Part shown: positions 10,301-20,744 of the stretch, piece after piece
Layout of the letters: the number at the start of each line of letters is the position of its first letter
Numbering within the stretch: the first letter of the stretch is position 1
Source of the DNA: Coenobita brevimanus
Lineage: Eukaryota > Arthropoda > Malacostraca > Decapoda > Coenobitidae
NCBI GenBank assembly: GCA_032717465.1
Contig: CM064632.1
Location: forward strand, 30,271,457 to 30,335,456
Reading direction: 5' to 3'
Length of the DNA: 64,000 nucleotides
Notes under the pieces: generated by a model
What the model saw: the letters and a program-made list of their open reading frames with translations, nothing else
What the model was told of the DNA's origin: nothing
Database searches by the model: none
Position numbers and translations under genes: made by a program

Positions 10301-12260
10301 CTCTGGCACAGACTCAGGCAGCCCCTTGCTGGGCTCGGACTCGGCCAGCCCCTCACTGGGCTCATCCTCGGGCAGCCCCTCGCTGGGCTCGGCCTCGGGC
10401 AGCCCCTCGCAGGAGTCGGGCTTGTCCTCGGGCAGCCCCTCGCTGGGCTCGGCCTCGGGCAGCCCCTCGCAGGACTCGGGCAACCCCTCGCAGGACTCAG
10501 GCTTGTCCTCGGGCAGCCCCTCGTGGGACTCAGGCTCATCCTCGGGCAGCCCCTCGCTGGGCTCGGACTTGGGCAGCCCCTCCATGGACTCGGGCTTGTC
10601 CTCAGGCAACCCCTCGCTGGGCTTGTCCTCGGGCAGCCCCTCGCGGGACTTGGGCTTGGACTCGGGCTTGTCCTCAGGCAACCCCTCGCTGGGCTTGTCC
10701 TCGGGCAGCCCCTCACGGGACTTGGGCTCGTCCTCGGGCAGCCCCTCACGGGACTCGGGCTCGTCCTCGTGCAGCCCCTCCCTGGGCTCGTCCTCGGGCA
10801 GCCCCTCGCCGGGCTCGTCCTCGGGCAGCCCCTCGCCGGGCTCGTCCTCGGGCAGCCCCTCGCCGGGCTCGTCCTCGGGCAGCCCCTCGCCGGGCTCGTC
10901 CTCGGGCAGCCCCTCGCCGGGCCTCGTCCACGGGCAGCCCCTCGCCGGGCTCGTCCTCGGGCAGCCCCTCGCCGGGCTCGTCCTCGGGCAGCCCCTCGCC
11001 GGGCTCGTCCTCGGGCAGCCCCTCGCCGGGCTCGTCCTCGGGCAGCCCCTCGCCGGGCTCGTCCTCGGGCAGCCCCTCGCCGGGCTCGGACTCGGGCAGC
11101 CCCTCGCCGGGCTCGTCCTCGGGCAGTCCCTCGTGGGACTCGGGCTTGGCCTCGGGCAGCCCCTCGCGGGACTCAAACTCGGGCAGCCCCTCACTGGGCT
11201 CGGACTCGGGCAGCCCCTCGCTGGGCTTGGACTCGGGCAGCCCCTCACTGGGCTCGGACTCGGGCAGCCCCTCCGTGGACTCTGGCTTGTCCTCGGGCAG
11301 CCCCTCGCGGGACTCGGGCTCGGGCAGCCCCTCGCTGGGCTCGGACTCGGGCAGCCCCTCGCTGGGCTCGGACTCGGGCAGCCCCTCGCTGGGCTCGGAC
11401 TCGGGCAGCCCCTCGCTGGGCTCGGACTCGGGCAGCCCCTCGCTGGGCTCGGACTCGGGCAGCCCCTCGCTGGGCTCGGACTTGGGCAGCCCCATGTGGG
11501 ACTCTGGCTCAGACTCAGGCAGCCCCTCTCTGGGCTCATCCTCGGGCAGCCCTTTGCTGGGCTCGTCCTCGGGCAGCCCCTTGCTGGGCTCGTCCTCGAG
11601 CAGCCCCTTGATGGACTCGGGCTCGGCCTCGGGCAGCCCCTCGATGGACTCGGGCTCGGCCTCGGGCAGCCCCTCGATGGACTTGGGCTCGGCCTTGGGC
11701 AGCCCCTCGCGGGACTCGGGCTCGGCCTCGGGCAGCCCCTCGCGGGACTCGGGCTCGGCCTCGGGCAGCCCCTCGCGGGACTCGGGCTCGGCCTCGGGCA
11801 GCCCCTCGATGGACTTGGGCTCGTCCTCGGGCAGCCCCTCGATGGGCTCGGCCTCGGGCAACCCCTCGATGGGCTCGGCCTCGGGCAGCCCCTCGCGGGA
11901 CTCAGGCTCGGCCTCGGGCAGCCCTTTGCGGGACTTGGGCTTTGCCTCAGGCTGCTCGTTGTGGGACTCTGGCTTGGCCTCGGGCAGCCCCTCGCATTGG
12001 GGTCTGGGTTCAGGGAGAGCCTGGCGCTGGACGGTGTGGCAGGTCCTACTGTAGATGCCGTGAACACTTATCAAGCGGTCGTGGTGCTTCCACTTCCCAG
12101 CCCTCCTCCTGCCCAATTGTTTTACGCTTTTGTCCAAGTGGCAGGGTTGGGTGGCGGTGGTGGTGGAGGTGTTTGGCCGCTGAGCCCTCCGTCTGCCCCA
12201 CGCTGTGGCAGTTGAGGGTGATGGGGATGCAGGCGGTGGTGAGGGCCTGCTTCTCGCCCC
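7323..12260 (-). CDS. Giant acidic-repeat protein frame (EGLPEDEPS / EGLPEAEPES repeats) with basic modules and unique C-terminus; frame broken by indels
   Basis: I do not recognise this protein. On the minus strand a Ser/Thr/Pro linker leads into a long array of 9- to 11-residue units, EGLPEDEPS, EGLPESEPS and EGLPEAEPESR, each strongly acidic. Near the C-terminus three basic modules containing TRPRR-x-RTRKRA alternate with short repeat blocks. A non-repetitive tail of roughly 110-120 residues follows (YQQFILTVNAEGLPPSDM, then LLQRVGEILMQKLEG) and ends at 7323. The acidic frame is the same at both ends, but shifts by +1 near 10920 and is scrambled by several indels at about 8930-9170, so the intact length (about 1,600 codons) is an inference. 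All six frames are open in the array because the unit is 27 bp; I prefer the minus strand because its frame joins non-repetitive sequence at both ends. No start codon, introns or transcript support can be shown. It could be a real gene, a pseudogene, or a non-coding minisatellite. Confidence 0.45.
7750..8440 (-). repeat. Three higher-order copies of a basic RTRKRA module within the acidic-repeat frame
   Basis: At about 7756-7802, 8131-8172 and 8386-8432 the minus strand encodes three near-copies of a basic segment, V-T-R-P-R-R-(H/S)-R-T-R-K-R-A, preceded by an acidic GEES/GDES and followed by a His-rich or Asn-containing tail. The segments are separated by variable numbers of GLPEAEPES units, so the locus has a two-level repeat structure. 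Base changes between copies are mostly compatible with keeping the basic charge. The cluster resembles a nuclear-localisation or polyanion-binding patch, which is an inference from composition only. Confidence 0.75.
8480..12000. repeat. 27-bp GC-rich coding-type minisatellite (over 100 units)
   Basis: Tandem units of the type CTCGTCCTCGGGCAGCCCCT plus CGCTGGG (27 bp), interspersed with 30-33-bp variants carrying GGACTCGGGCT. Homogeneous blocks lie at about 8640-8920, 9170-9650 and 10780-11110; the remainder is more diverged. Length is nearly always a multiple of three, so every frame lacks stops. At 8930-9170 units are out of register, with several 1-4-base indels. GC content is far above the surrounding DNA. 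Confidence 0.95.
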
Positions 12261-12593
12261 CTACCACCACCACCACCAGAGGATGGGGGCAGCTACGGTA
12301 ACGAGGCACCCCATGAGGACGCCATATGGTGCCAGCCCCGCTGCGGTGCGAGACCAGCCTTCCCCAACCAGGAGGCAGGTGAGGCGGCTAGCCAGTTCCT
12401 GAGGGAAGCCGGCCTCCCCATAGTAGTGGCAGGGCACCAGCGCCGCCCTTCCCATCAGTCTGTCCCACCAACCACTTGTTGCCCGCCGTCGCGCCGCCTC
12501 CTTTATAAGATTCAGCACCCACAGTTGAGTGACCTCCCACCAGCCCATGATGGCCGCCGCCACCGCCAGTATCCCTACCAGCACCCTCCTCAT
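12261..12593 (-). CDS. Possible lysozyme-like (c-type) N-terminal segment with signal peptide; catalytic Asp position replaced
   Basis: The open frame begins MRRVLVGILAVAAAIMG, a good signal-peptide candidate, though the frame stays open upstream to 12713 and the first ATG in it is at 12698. Residues about 62-78 read FPQELASRLTCLLVGEG followed by WSRT. The spacing P-x8-C-x4-E-x3-R-T is the spacing around the catalytic Glu of c-type lysozymes (glycoside hydrolase family 22). A YGVLM follows where YGIFQ-like sequence is expected, but the residue before it is Pro, where lysozymes carry the catalytic Asp, and the loop between is shortened. The expected N-terminal Cys is also not in its usual place. 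The frame stops at a TAG (12261-12263) immediately after five TGG codons. If the similarity is real, the product would be catalytically dead or a pseudogene. It could instead be a chance match in GC-rich DNA. The same frame continues past the stop into the acidic-repeat frame. Confidence 0.35.
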   Translation of the reverse strand: MRRVLVGILAVAAAIMGWWEVTQLWVLNLIKEAARRRATSGWWDRLMGRAALVPCHYYGEAGFPQELASRLTCLLVGEGWSRTAAGLAPYGVLMGCLVTVAAPILWWWWW

Positions 12594-12810
12594 CCCCTCC
12601 GTCCTCGTCCTCAACCCCCTGACCAACGCGACCTCCTCCCCCTTCCCGCCCGACTCCGTCCGCCTCCCCAACAAACTCAACACGTTTTCCCACAACATTT
12701 TTTCTGTTTTCAACAGATTTGCAATTATTTACTTTATTATCTTTGGACTCTTTAAAACTGTTTTGTAAGCGATGTAATGCAATACTACGGTTTTGGGAGG
12801 TAAAAGAGTT

Positions 12811-12838
12811 GGTGAGAGAGAGAGAGAGAGAGAGAGAA
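12811..12838. repeat. (GA)n microsatellite
   Basis: Perfect GA run upstream of the minus-strand acidic-repeat locus. Confidence 0.9.
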
Positions 12839-13039
12839 TAATAAAAAGATGAAGAAAGTTTTAGGATGAGGAGGAGAGGGAGGGAGTGTATAGGAGGAGA
12901 AGAAAACCTGAATAACGAAGAGCATAGAACAAAATCGTCTGCTGATAACAAGAACACAGGTTTAAAGATTCGATGGCAGTGACAAGGAGAACATTATCAA
13001 TAAGAAAAACCTTCCCTGATTCCCATGAAAGAATGTGGC

Positions 13040-13795
13040 GGTAACAGGAGGAAAATAAGAGATGTCACCGAATAAAAGATGTCACAGTATACATGTCAAG
13101 ATGTCACTGTCAGTGTGTCACCGTATAAAAGATATCACCGTATAAAAGATGTCAAGATGTCACCGTGTAAAAGACGTCAAGATGTCACTGTGTAAAAGAT
13201 GTCACCGTATAAAAGATGTCAAGATATCACTGTCAAGATGTCACCGTAAAAAAGATGTTACCGTATAAAAGATATCACCATATAAAAGATGTCACCGTAT
13301 AAAAGATGTCAAGATATCACTGTCAAGATGTCACCGTAAAAAAGATGTTACCGTATAAAAGATATCACCATATAAAAGATGTCAAGATGTCACCGTGTAA
13401 AAGACGTCACCGTATAAAAGATGTCAAGATGTCACCGTGTAAAAGATGTCAAGATGTCACCGTGTAAAAGATGTCACCGTATAAAAGATGTCAAGATGTC
13501 ACCGTGTAAAAGATGTCAAGATATTACCGTATAAAAGATGTCACCATATAAAAGATGTCAAGATGTCTCCGTATAAATGATATCACCGTATAAAATATAT
13601 CACTGTATAAAAGATGTCACCGTGTAAAAGATGTCAAGATGTCACCGTAAAAAAGATGTCAAGATGTCACCGTAAAAAAGATGTCAAGATGTCACCGTAA
13701 AAAGGATGTCACCTTATAAAAGATGTCAAGACGTCACCGTATAAAAGATGTCATCACCGTATAAAAGATGTCAAGATGTCATCGTATAAAAGAGC
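13040..13795. repeat. Satellite-like array of AAAAGATGTCACCGTAT units
   Basis: Tandem 17-bp units (AAAAGATGTCACCGTAT) mixed with AAGATGTC insertions, giving alternating 17- and roughly 25-bp periods. Several units differ by one base (GTCACC, ATCACC, GTTACC). A small outlier copy lies at 14307-14334, beyond the intervening repeats. Confidence 0.9.
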
Positions 13796-14063
13796 CATCC
13801 ATCCCTCATCCAATCCTATGTCGCCCCATAAGGAGCATAGGAACCCGGGGCTAGGCAAGTTGGTCCTGACATTGAAGATGAGAGTGACCAGCCTCACTCA
13901 TCCCTGAGTGGCATTATGTGAGCAATAAACCCCAACCACCCCTTGGATATAAGCCTACACAGGCTCAGTCCGATTGGAGCACCTTAATTACCCACTAAAC
14001 CGCCAGGTGCCATAATTTGGTTACATGGTTACCACCCAGCGTAGTAAATGGTTTCCTGGTGTA
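13796..14063 (-). mobile_element. Dispersed repeat, family B (SINE-like), minus orientation
   Basis: Read on the minus strand it begins CAGGAAACCATTTACTACG, then CTGGGTGGTAACC, then GTTGGGGTTTATT and ACATAATGCCACTC. The same blocks in the same order occur on the plus strand at 45236-45520. A possible A-box (GGCGGTTTAGTGGGT) is present, but a B-box is not clear, so SINE status is an inference. Confidence 0.7.
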
Positions 14064-14300
14064 CAGGAAACCATTTGGATTGTCACTCAGAGTAGAGTCA
14101 CCCATAGGCAGTGGGAAGAGGAAAGAAAGAAGGAAAAAAAAAACTGAAGGTGGAGTGTAAAGTCACCCGTAGGCAGAAGAAAGAGGAAAGGAAGGAGGAA
14201 AGAAAGGCAGAAGAGGAAGGATGGAAGGGAGGAAAGTGCAGACACCCAAAGCAGCACTACATCGAGTGAGTGGATGGTGAGCGACCCCCCCCCCCTTTAC
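14064..14300 (+). mobile_element. Dispersed repeat related to family B, plus orientation
   Basis: Begins CAGGAAACCATTTGGATTGT and continues TAGAGTCACCC, then (after a purine-rich insert) GAGTGAGTGGATGG. A related copy lies at about 28592-28690. It shares its first 13 bases with the adjoining family B copy, arranged head to head. Confidence 0.65.
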
Positions 14301-14869
14301 CACAAATGTCACCGGATAAAAGATGTCAAGATGTCCATAGTAGAGATAACTTTTGTATTCGACTCTCGCTATGCCGATGTTACTCCTCTGGCCGTGATTC
14401 ACAGGAGCCTGAGAGTGTTGATAGCTCTTAATAAGTTTGGTCCTTAAGACAGCGTGATCAGGACTGGTGGAATCGTGGCCTGTGAGTCATAGCAGCCCGG
14501 GTTCAGGCCTCGCTATCGGCTCTTTTTTACTTTTATTTTCATTTTGTTTCCCTGTGGACTTGGGATCTGATCCCCCCCCCCCTCCGAGATGTTCATTTCG
14601 TTATTTTTCACTTGATGGTGTAAGTTATGTTATACATGTTATTCCTCGCTGCACGCAACGCCATTTTTTTTCTCCTTATAACTTGTGATAGTTCCTTTTT
14701 CTTCGCCATCATTATGATATCCTTGGACTGAACGGGTTAATGGAGTCTGATTTGAATACTTTCAGTAGGCGAGACTATTTCTAAGGTGACTAAAGTGGAC
14801 TGAAGGCAGAAAGAATATAAAACAAAAGGTGTGATGGTAATGAAGTATTTACCTGCTGTCATTGCCCTA

Positions 14870-15055
14870 CCTGGTGGTGTAGTGGTTAGAAGGCCTCAGT
14901 GGAAGTGACGGCCGTGCACTAGTTAGTTACCCCACAGAGTGACTGGATGTTTTTCGCTCATGTAAAGCCACCAGGAGAAGTAGGCCGGTCAACTGCCCTG
15001 AAATGTAGGATACCAGACTGGGAAAGCCTAGCCTAGGGCCCCTACGCGTACAAGG
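14870..15055 (+). mobile_element. Possible degenerate tRNA-derived SINE
   Basis: Starts with an A-box-like TGGTGGTGTAGTGGTTAGAA; the expected B-box is degraded. Similar A-box-like heads without a clear body occur at 18637-18665 and 14470-14515. No second copy of the body was found in the window. Confidence 0.35.
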
Positions 15056-15527
15056 AGGTAAAATGGAATTGCCTGTTACCGTTTTATTTATTAATATTCA
15101 TTTATTACTTTCTACTGATGTCAACGGTTGACCAAAATTGTGATGTGCTATTGCACTTCCTGCTTTACTGAATGTGTGTGTGTGGGGGGGGGGGGGGCGC
15201 ACTCCGTTGAAAAGTAGTGTACGATGCACTGAGCACAAAGGAAGCACACGGATATTTGCTGAATGTCTGAGCTGTGGTCAGCCCTACAGTCCTCCTACAT
15301 CGACACATATTCCAAATGCTTTTTCATTATTGACTTCTACCTTAATACACTTTATAGCACTGAGGAACGCACACACCAACATTTCTTGCTTGAGTTTACC
15401 CATGCAATTATACTGTATGTTTCCACTGACCTTAACTTTGTTTAGACGCCTGTCTGTTACTAGTTTCTTTTCATAGCTTGTGGTTTATTATGTTGGTTCC
15501 TCACCCCTCTTAGAAGACAACTTGATT

Positions 15528-15572
15528 AGGTAAGTCGTAACATAGTAGGTGTACTGGAAAGTGTACCTGGAA
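15528..15572 (+). pseudogene. NUMT: 3' end of mitochondrial 12S rRNA
   Basis: Contains AAGTCGTAACATAGTAGGTG followed by TACTGGAAAGTGTACCTGGA, the highly conserved 3' end of small-subunit mitochondrial rRNA in arthropods. Only the last ~45 bases are present, directly before a trnV-like sequence. Confidence 0.85.
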
Positions 15573-15645
15573 AGCGAGATAGAGCTTGAGATAAGCAGCT
15601 CGTTTACACCGAGAAGAGTACCTTTAATACAGGTTATCTGGAAAT
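15573..15645 (+). pseudogene. NUMT: mitochondrial tRNA-Val
   Basis: A 4-bp anticodon stem (CTCG/CGAG, 15599-15613) encloses the loop TTTACAC, giving anticodon TAC (Val). Its position between 12S and 16S sequence is the standard arthropod order. Exact ends are approximate. Confidence 0.75.
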
Positions 15646-16035
15646 CAATAATCTTACTTTTGTTATAAGAGTGTAAATATTATAAGAAAACTTTTTTTTT
15701 ATTTCCTTGAATAGTAGATTTTATCGAAATATTAATGCAGTGAAAGTAAAAAGTATTGTGAAAGAAAGTAGAAATAACACTTAAATATTCTTAAAAGTAA
15801 ATATAAGAAATTGTATCTTGTGTATAAATGGTTTTCAAAATTAGACCTATAAATATTTATCCCGAGAAAAAGATAACTAATTAAAAAAAAAAAGTTTTTG
15901 TTGCAATAAAATTTTTAACTTAATATTAGAGGTGATATGCCAATCGAGCTTTTATATCTGGTTTTCTAAGAAATAAATTTAATTTACGTGCTTAACTATT
16001 TAGTTTTAGCAACTAAGAAGATTAGGGTAGAGCTT
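15646..16035 (+). pseudogene. NUMT: 5' part of mitochondrial 16S rRNA
   Basis: AT-rich sequence typical of arthropod large-subunit mitochondrial rRNA, including TTAATATTAGAGGTGATATG, then CCAATCGAGC and TTTCTAAGAAATAAA. It ends near 16035 where cox3 sequence begins on the other strand. Confidence 0.75.
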
Positions 16036-16327
16036 TTTCTTCCAAAATGAAGAATTATAGAACCCATAAAAATATAAAGAAACAAACAAAGTACATCAAC
16101 AAAATCCCAATATCATGCAGCGGCTTCAAAACCAAAATGATGAGTTGGAGAAAAATGACACATATAAAGACGATACAAACATACCATTAAAAAAGTAGTC
16201 CCAATAATTACATGAAGACCGTGAAAGCCTGTCGCTACAAAAAACAAGATCCAAAAACTGAGTCATTAATAGTAAACGGAGCTTCAAAGTATTCAAAAGC
16301 CTGAAGAGCTGTAAAATAAATACCTAG
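16031..16327 (-). pseudogene. NUMT: 3' part of mitochondrial cox3, with frameshift
   Basis: The minus strand encodes the C-terminal part of cytochrome c oxidase subunit [23 protein letters not shown], then (after a missing base near 16245) [19 protein letters not shown], then [17 protein letters not shown], with TGA read as Trp. The single-base deletion breaks the frame, so it is not functional even in the mitochondrial code. Orientation is opposite to the flanking rRNA and nd1 pieces. Confidence 0.9.
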
Positions 16328-16735
16328 GATTCCTGGGCTTACTCCAACCATTTGCCGATGCTGTAAAATTATTTACTAAAGAGCAAACAATACCAACCAT
16401 ATCCAACTTTCTATCATACTGTTTCTCCCCCGTCTTCAGATTATTTATTTCCCTCTTAGTTTGAGCTATCTTACCTTATCAAACTGGATTAGTAAATTTT
16501 AATACAGGAGATTTATTCTTCTTATGTTGTCTAAGCCTAGGAGTCTATTCAGCTATAAGTGCTGGTTGGGCTTCGAATTGCAAATACTCAATACATGGAA
16601 GACTACGGGCTGTCGCTCAAACAATTTCATACGAAGTTAGACTTGTTCTTATGCGGCTAGGTTGCTAATTCTTAGTAAAAATCATCATAGCGCTATTCTT
16701 GGTATGAAGTTTAACAAATCTTTATTAATTAAGAG
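16324..16735 (+). pseudogene. NUMT: mitochondrial nd1 fragment, with nonsense codon
   Basis: In the invertebrate mitochondrial code the frame reads [20 protein letters not shown], then [20 protein letters not shown], later GVYSAMSAGWASN and [15 protein letters not shown]. This is NADH dehydrogenase subunit 1. TGA is used as Trp, ATA as Met and AGA as Ser (in YEVSL). A TAA at 16666-16668 interrupts it. The CCTAG at 16323-16327 is shared with the end of the cox3 piece, so the junction has microhomology. Confidence 0.9.
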
Positions 16736-16924
16736 ACTTCGACTTTCGATTCGTTCGTATACTATATTTACAAGGCAAAATAATCCTGAAGAACATAGGC
16801 CATGACCGACCATTACAACACCAGCACCGTTCATATCTTTACTTGTTACTTACCATAATATACTTTCTGGTTGCCAGTGGTGCTAAGTATAGAAAACTGT
16901 AAATGCTTCCTTTGCCGTTGTTTT

Positions 16925-17150
16925 TGCTGCTCCTACTCTTATAATTGTTTACTGTTGCTATATTGTTGCTACTGTTGTTGCTATTGTTGCTATTGTTGTT
17001 GCTGTTGATGTTGCTACTGTAGTTCTTGATGCGATTACTGCTTTTGTTGTTGCTGCTCCTGTGGATGCTATTATTGTTCTTACTGATGACATTGTTAATA
17101 TAGCTGTTGGTGTTATTGTTATTCTTGTTGTTACTATTACCCCCACAGGG
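16925..17150. repeat. Imperfect (GTT/GCT)n trinucleotide tract
   Basis: Long run of TTGTTGCTATTGTTGCT-type triplets, increasingly diverged to the right. Encodes low-complexity runs only. Confidence 0.85.
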
Positions 17151-20100
17151 ATTTTACCAGTCTTTTTCAGTCCTTCTCCCTCCCTTACCGAGCTTAACGT
17201 CTCCGCGAAGCGTTATTTCTGTCCTGCCAGACTCTTCTAACTCTTGACCCCTCCCCCTCGTCCCACCCTTTGGCGCGCTATTGTGCTCTTTCGTTAAACT
17301 TTCTTTAGAGTTAAATGCAGATATTTAACCATAGGCTCCTTCGTGTTGCATAAATTAAACTGAATACTGCCACGCCAAAAGGCGCACACACCATGATATG
17401 CTGTGCTTATAATGTTTTACAACAGTTTAGGTCCGACTGTTGTTCTTCACAGTAAATACAGTGTCAGGATTTGAGTGTAATTCTATCTGCATAACTCACG
17501 ACTTAAATTTTCGGTTTCTTTAAGGAGTGATAAGATTTTCTACCTTCCAGGACAATTTGTAAAGAGCAATAACTAGTTGGTTATAAGATAAAGCAGACAA
17601 GCTAGGTAAGTCCATTCAGACATGCCAAGCATTCAGAAGTCAAGGGAATATTCCTGTTGAAGTGATTACTCGTACATGTACAGTTCGAAGACAAAAGCCT
17701 AATCAAAGATGTAATTATATTTCTCACAAATAAATGATCTGGTGAGATCCAAAAATAGGAAAGAGTTAACACAAAAGTAAAGAAACTTATAACAGAGTGA
17801 AGGTAAAATAGTCCCTGCATCCGTGCACTCAGAGCCCACAGCAATAGCCTGCGTATCTGACAAAAAGAACTTGTTCGATAAGTAAATCGCTTTCACTTCT
17901 CGTGTAAACACTGTTTAATTCAATATTTACCGCTAATAAATCAACCATACATTTTGTTTTTTATTATTACAAAATAAACTTACATAATACTGTATTAAGT
18001 ATATTTCTGAAATTTATATTTGGGGTTTGTCATGACTGGGATTAGCACAGATTACAGTGAGATGGTGGGGAGGATGGAAGAGGAGAGAAGGGAGAGGATG
18101 AATGGAGGAAAGTGGGAGAAGAAATGAGAACGAGGAATGGACGGTGAGAAAAGGAGTGATATAGACTTCAAAGAGAGAGCTTTAGGAGTAAAGAAAAAGG
18201 AAAGACTCATCTGAATGAGATGCAATAAAGAGAGAACAGAAGGACTAAAAAGGATTAGGACATGCGGATACGAGGAAGCAGGTGAAGTGTAAGGAAGAAA
18301 AACGGGGGGAGAAAGAAGAAAAAAAAAACAGGAAAGGGGGGGAATGAAGTAGACTATATTAATAAGAACGAGGAAAATCAGAAACGTTGTTAAGGAAGGA
18401 AAAATGAAGTTGGTATAGAGTATATAAAATTGTGGTCCAGCAGGAAGAGGTAAGGAGGTGTGAAGTGTGGGGCACAATGATGGGTGGAAGAAAGGGAGAA
18501 GGAAATAAAGAATGAGTGTTGTAAGATTAGGTGAGGGGAGCGAAGTGAGATAGTGTGTCAGTAGTCAAGTGAGATGGAGTGCTAGGGTAGAGACTCAGGA
18601 ATAGCACCGGACTTTATTTCTACCACAGATTACTGACGCGTAGCGTAGTGGTTTGGAGCGCTGGCCAGTGGGGTGGCTAGGTGTGCCTAAGTTAAGATCC
18701 TTATGGCTGAAGTTTATATACTTATTTATTTATGTATTTATTAATTTAGTAATTTAATGCGAGCAAGGTAATAGATCGATAATTCATTCACAACGGTCTC
18801 TCTCTCTCTTTCTCTCTCTCTCTAAAATAACTGAGGAAATTTATCTAAAGGTACAGTTGCTGGCATATCAAACAGAAACAGCCCGTCCACCAGCGAGGTG
18901 GTGTAATGCTCTCTGCATCTGGTAACACTGACAAACATGGAACTTCACCAGGTTTCGTTCGGTCGCTAGGACGAACCGAACGTGGTGATCATTGCAGCTG
19001 TGCGTAGTTGTTGGTGGCAATATAATGTATAAGCAATGTTCCGCCAGAAAATATACTGATAATAGCATGTCATGATTACGGTAAGGTTGTAATGTCTGCA
19101 GTTATCCAGTCTGAACACGTGCACATTACATCAGTTATGCCATTAGTTACAAAAATCGCTTGTATTAAATGCAGTTATTATGATTGACGGTTAATATTAT
19201 TAATGACTGATTATTATGACACTGATTTCATGAATGGTTTGGTTTCTGGTCATGAACCATGCAACAGTTAACAGTTCATCATATAAGTCATAGTTTCAGC
19301 TTCCCCACATCTATCGATGAACAGAAAATTATCGTGACGCCCATCCTCCCTACCGTTAATCTGACATTGGTAGACCTCAGAAATCGAAGCAAGTTCACTG
19401 CATATAGGAGGTGGCACCTCAGGAGGCGGCAGGGTGGGGGTGGGGGACCTGGGAGACAGGAGGAGGGAGGTGGGTGAAGAAGGGGGCAACAGTGGTCGAA
19501 CTGGGGGCTAGAGGAGAGGGATGATGGGTTAGGGGACGGTAGACTTTGGTGGACGACAGGAGCTACAATGGGATAGATTACAAGATGATGACTGGGCCAA
19601 ATCATTGTTTCATGGAGAATATGGAATCTTACGATCAGACCATAAAACGTTATGTTGACGTTGCCACGTGTTGTAATTGACCGTCATGGTTTGTAACAAT
19701 TCACGACACACTTAACACTGAGTGGCTCAATACCCTTTAATGAGTACGGTGACTTTGTTAATGTGCAAATATATGACACGTCCCTACAGTTTGCGGATGT
19801 TACAGCTGTTGTTATAGTGATTGGGAATTACAGTACTCTTGTAGCCTAAATCGCCGCCCACATTAGCGGGCAGAGACTGGTGGACTGTCCGCCCCGAGCT
19901 TTCTTTTCGATTGATATCCTAAATTCCTCTATATCGGTGATTTAACCCTTCCAAGCCTTTTTTTTATTATTAATAGGTTTAATAATAATGTCCTTGGGCT
20001 GAAAGGGTTAATGGCAGATCTGTTTGTAACCCTTTCTGTGCGAGATATCATTTCCATGCTGAATAAATTGCTTTCAAGGCAGCAGGAACAAAATACAAAA
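17150..20100. other. No gene recognised; purine-rich and AT-rich DNA
   Basis: Mostly AT-rich sequence with no convincing open frame. It includes a purine-rich stretch at 18055-18560 and a (CT)n at 18797-18824. 19420-19560 is G-rich. GAAAGGGTTAATGG-type motifs near 19998 recur elsewhere in the window. Confidence 0.5.
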
Positions 20101-20234
20101 GGCGTCAACATAGCGAAGAATGGACAGATGGATGTGTAAGATGGGACTGCATGGATTGGTGGATGTGGGGTGGGTTGATGGATGGACGGGTGGGTAAGTT
20201 TGTGAGAAGGCGGTATATATACGGTATTGGTGGA

Positions 20235-20323
<89 letters not shown>
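20235..20323. repeat. Compound (GT)n(GA)n microsatellite
   Basis: GT run followed directly by a long GA run. Flanking DNA (20110-20740) is a degenerate GGTGGGTGGATG-type G-rich tract. Confidence 0.95.
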
Positions 20324-20324
<1 letters not shown>

Positions 20325-20744
20325 ATGTTGTAAGTCATCTTGCGGAGCTCCAGTCTTGGCGACTGGGTGGGTAGTTTAGTAGGTGCTGGATGAGTGACGT
20401 GGGTTGATGGGTGGACAGGTGGGGTGGATGGAGTGGGTGGTGTGGGGTTAGTAGTTGGAGTGAGTACGGCTGTGAGTGTGGTGTGCATAGTGGGAGGAGT
20501 GGGTTAAGTGGGTGGGATTTGTAGGGTGGATGAGTGAGTTGTGCGAAATGGATGGGATGAGTGGAAAGGGTGTACAAGTAGGATGTGTTGGGTGGCCACG
20601 GTGTGTGAGTGGGTGGGAGGGTTGAGGTGGTTTAGCTGGGTTGGACACGTGGGTGGGGTGACTGGGTTTCCTGGGTAGGTGAGTTGGTGGGTGGATGTGT
20701 GGCTTCCCGGAGGACAAGTCCAGGAGACCCGCTTACTACGCTCA

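Noticed and set aside
7686..12215. Plus-strand open frame of 1,509 codons (LGQPLAGL / SSGSPSLG repeats)
   Set aside because: The 27-bp unit has no stop in any frame, so all six frames are open; this frame drifts through three unrelated repeat peptides at each indel and has no convincing non-repetitive ends.
15528..16735. Genuine mitochondrial contig
   Set aside because: Only ~1.2 kb of fragments, broken by a frameshift and a stop, in rearranged order and flanked by nuclear-type repeats.
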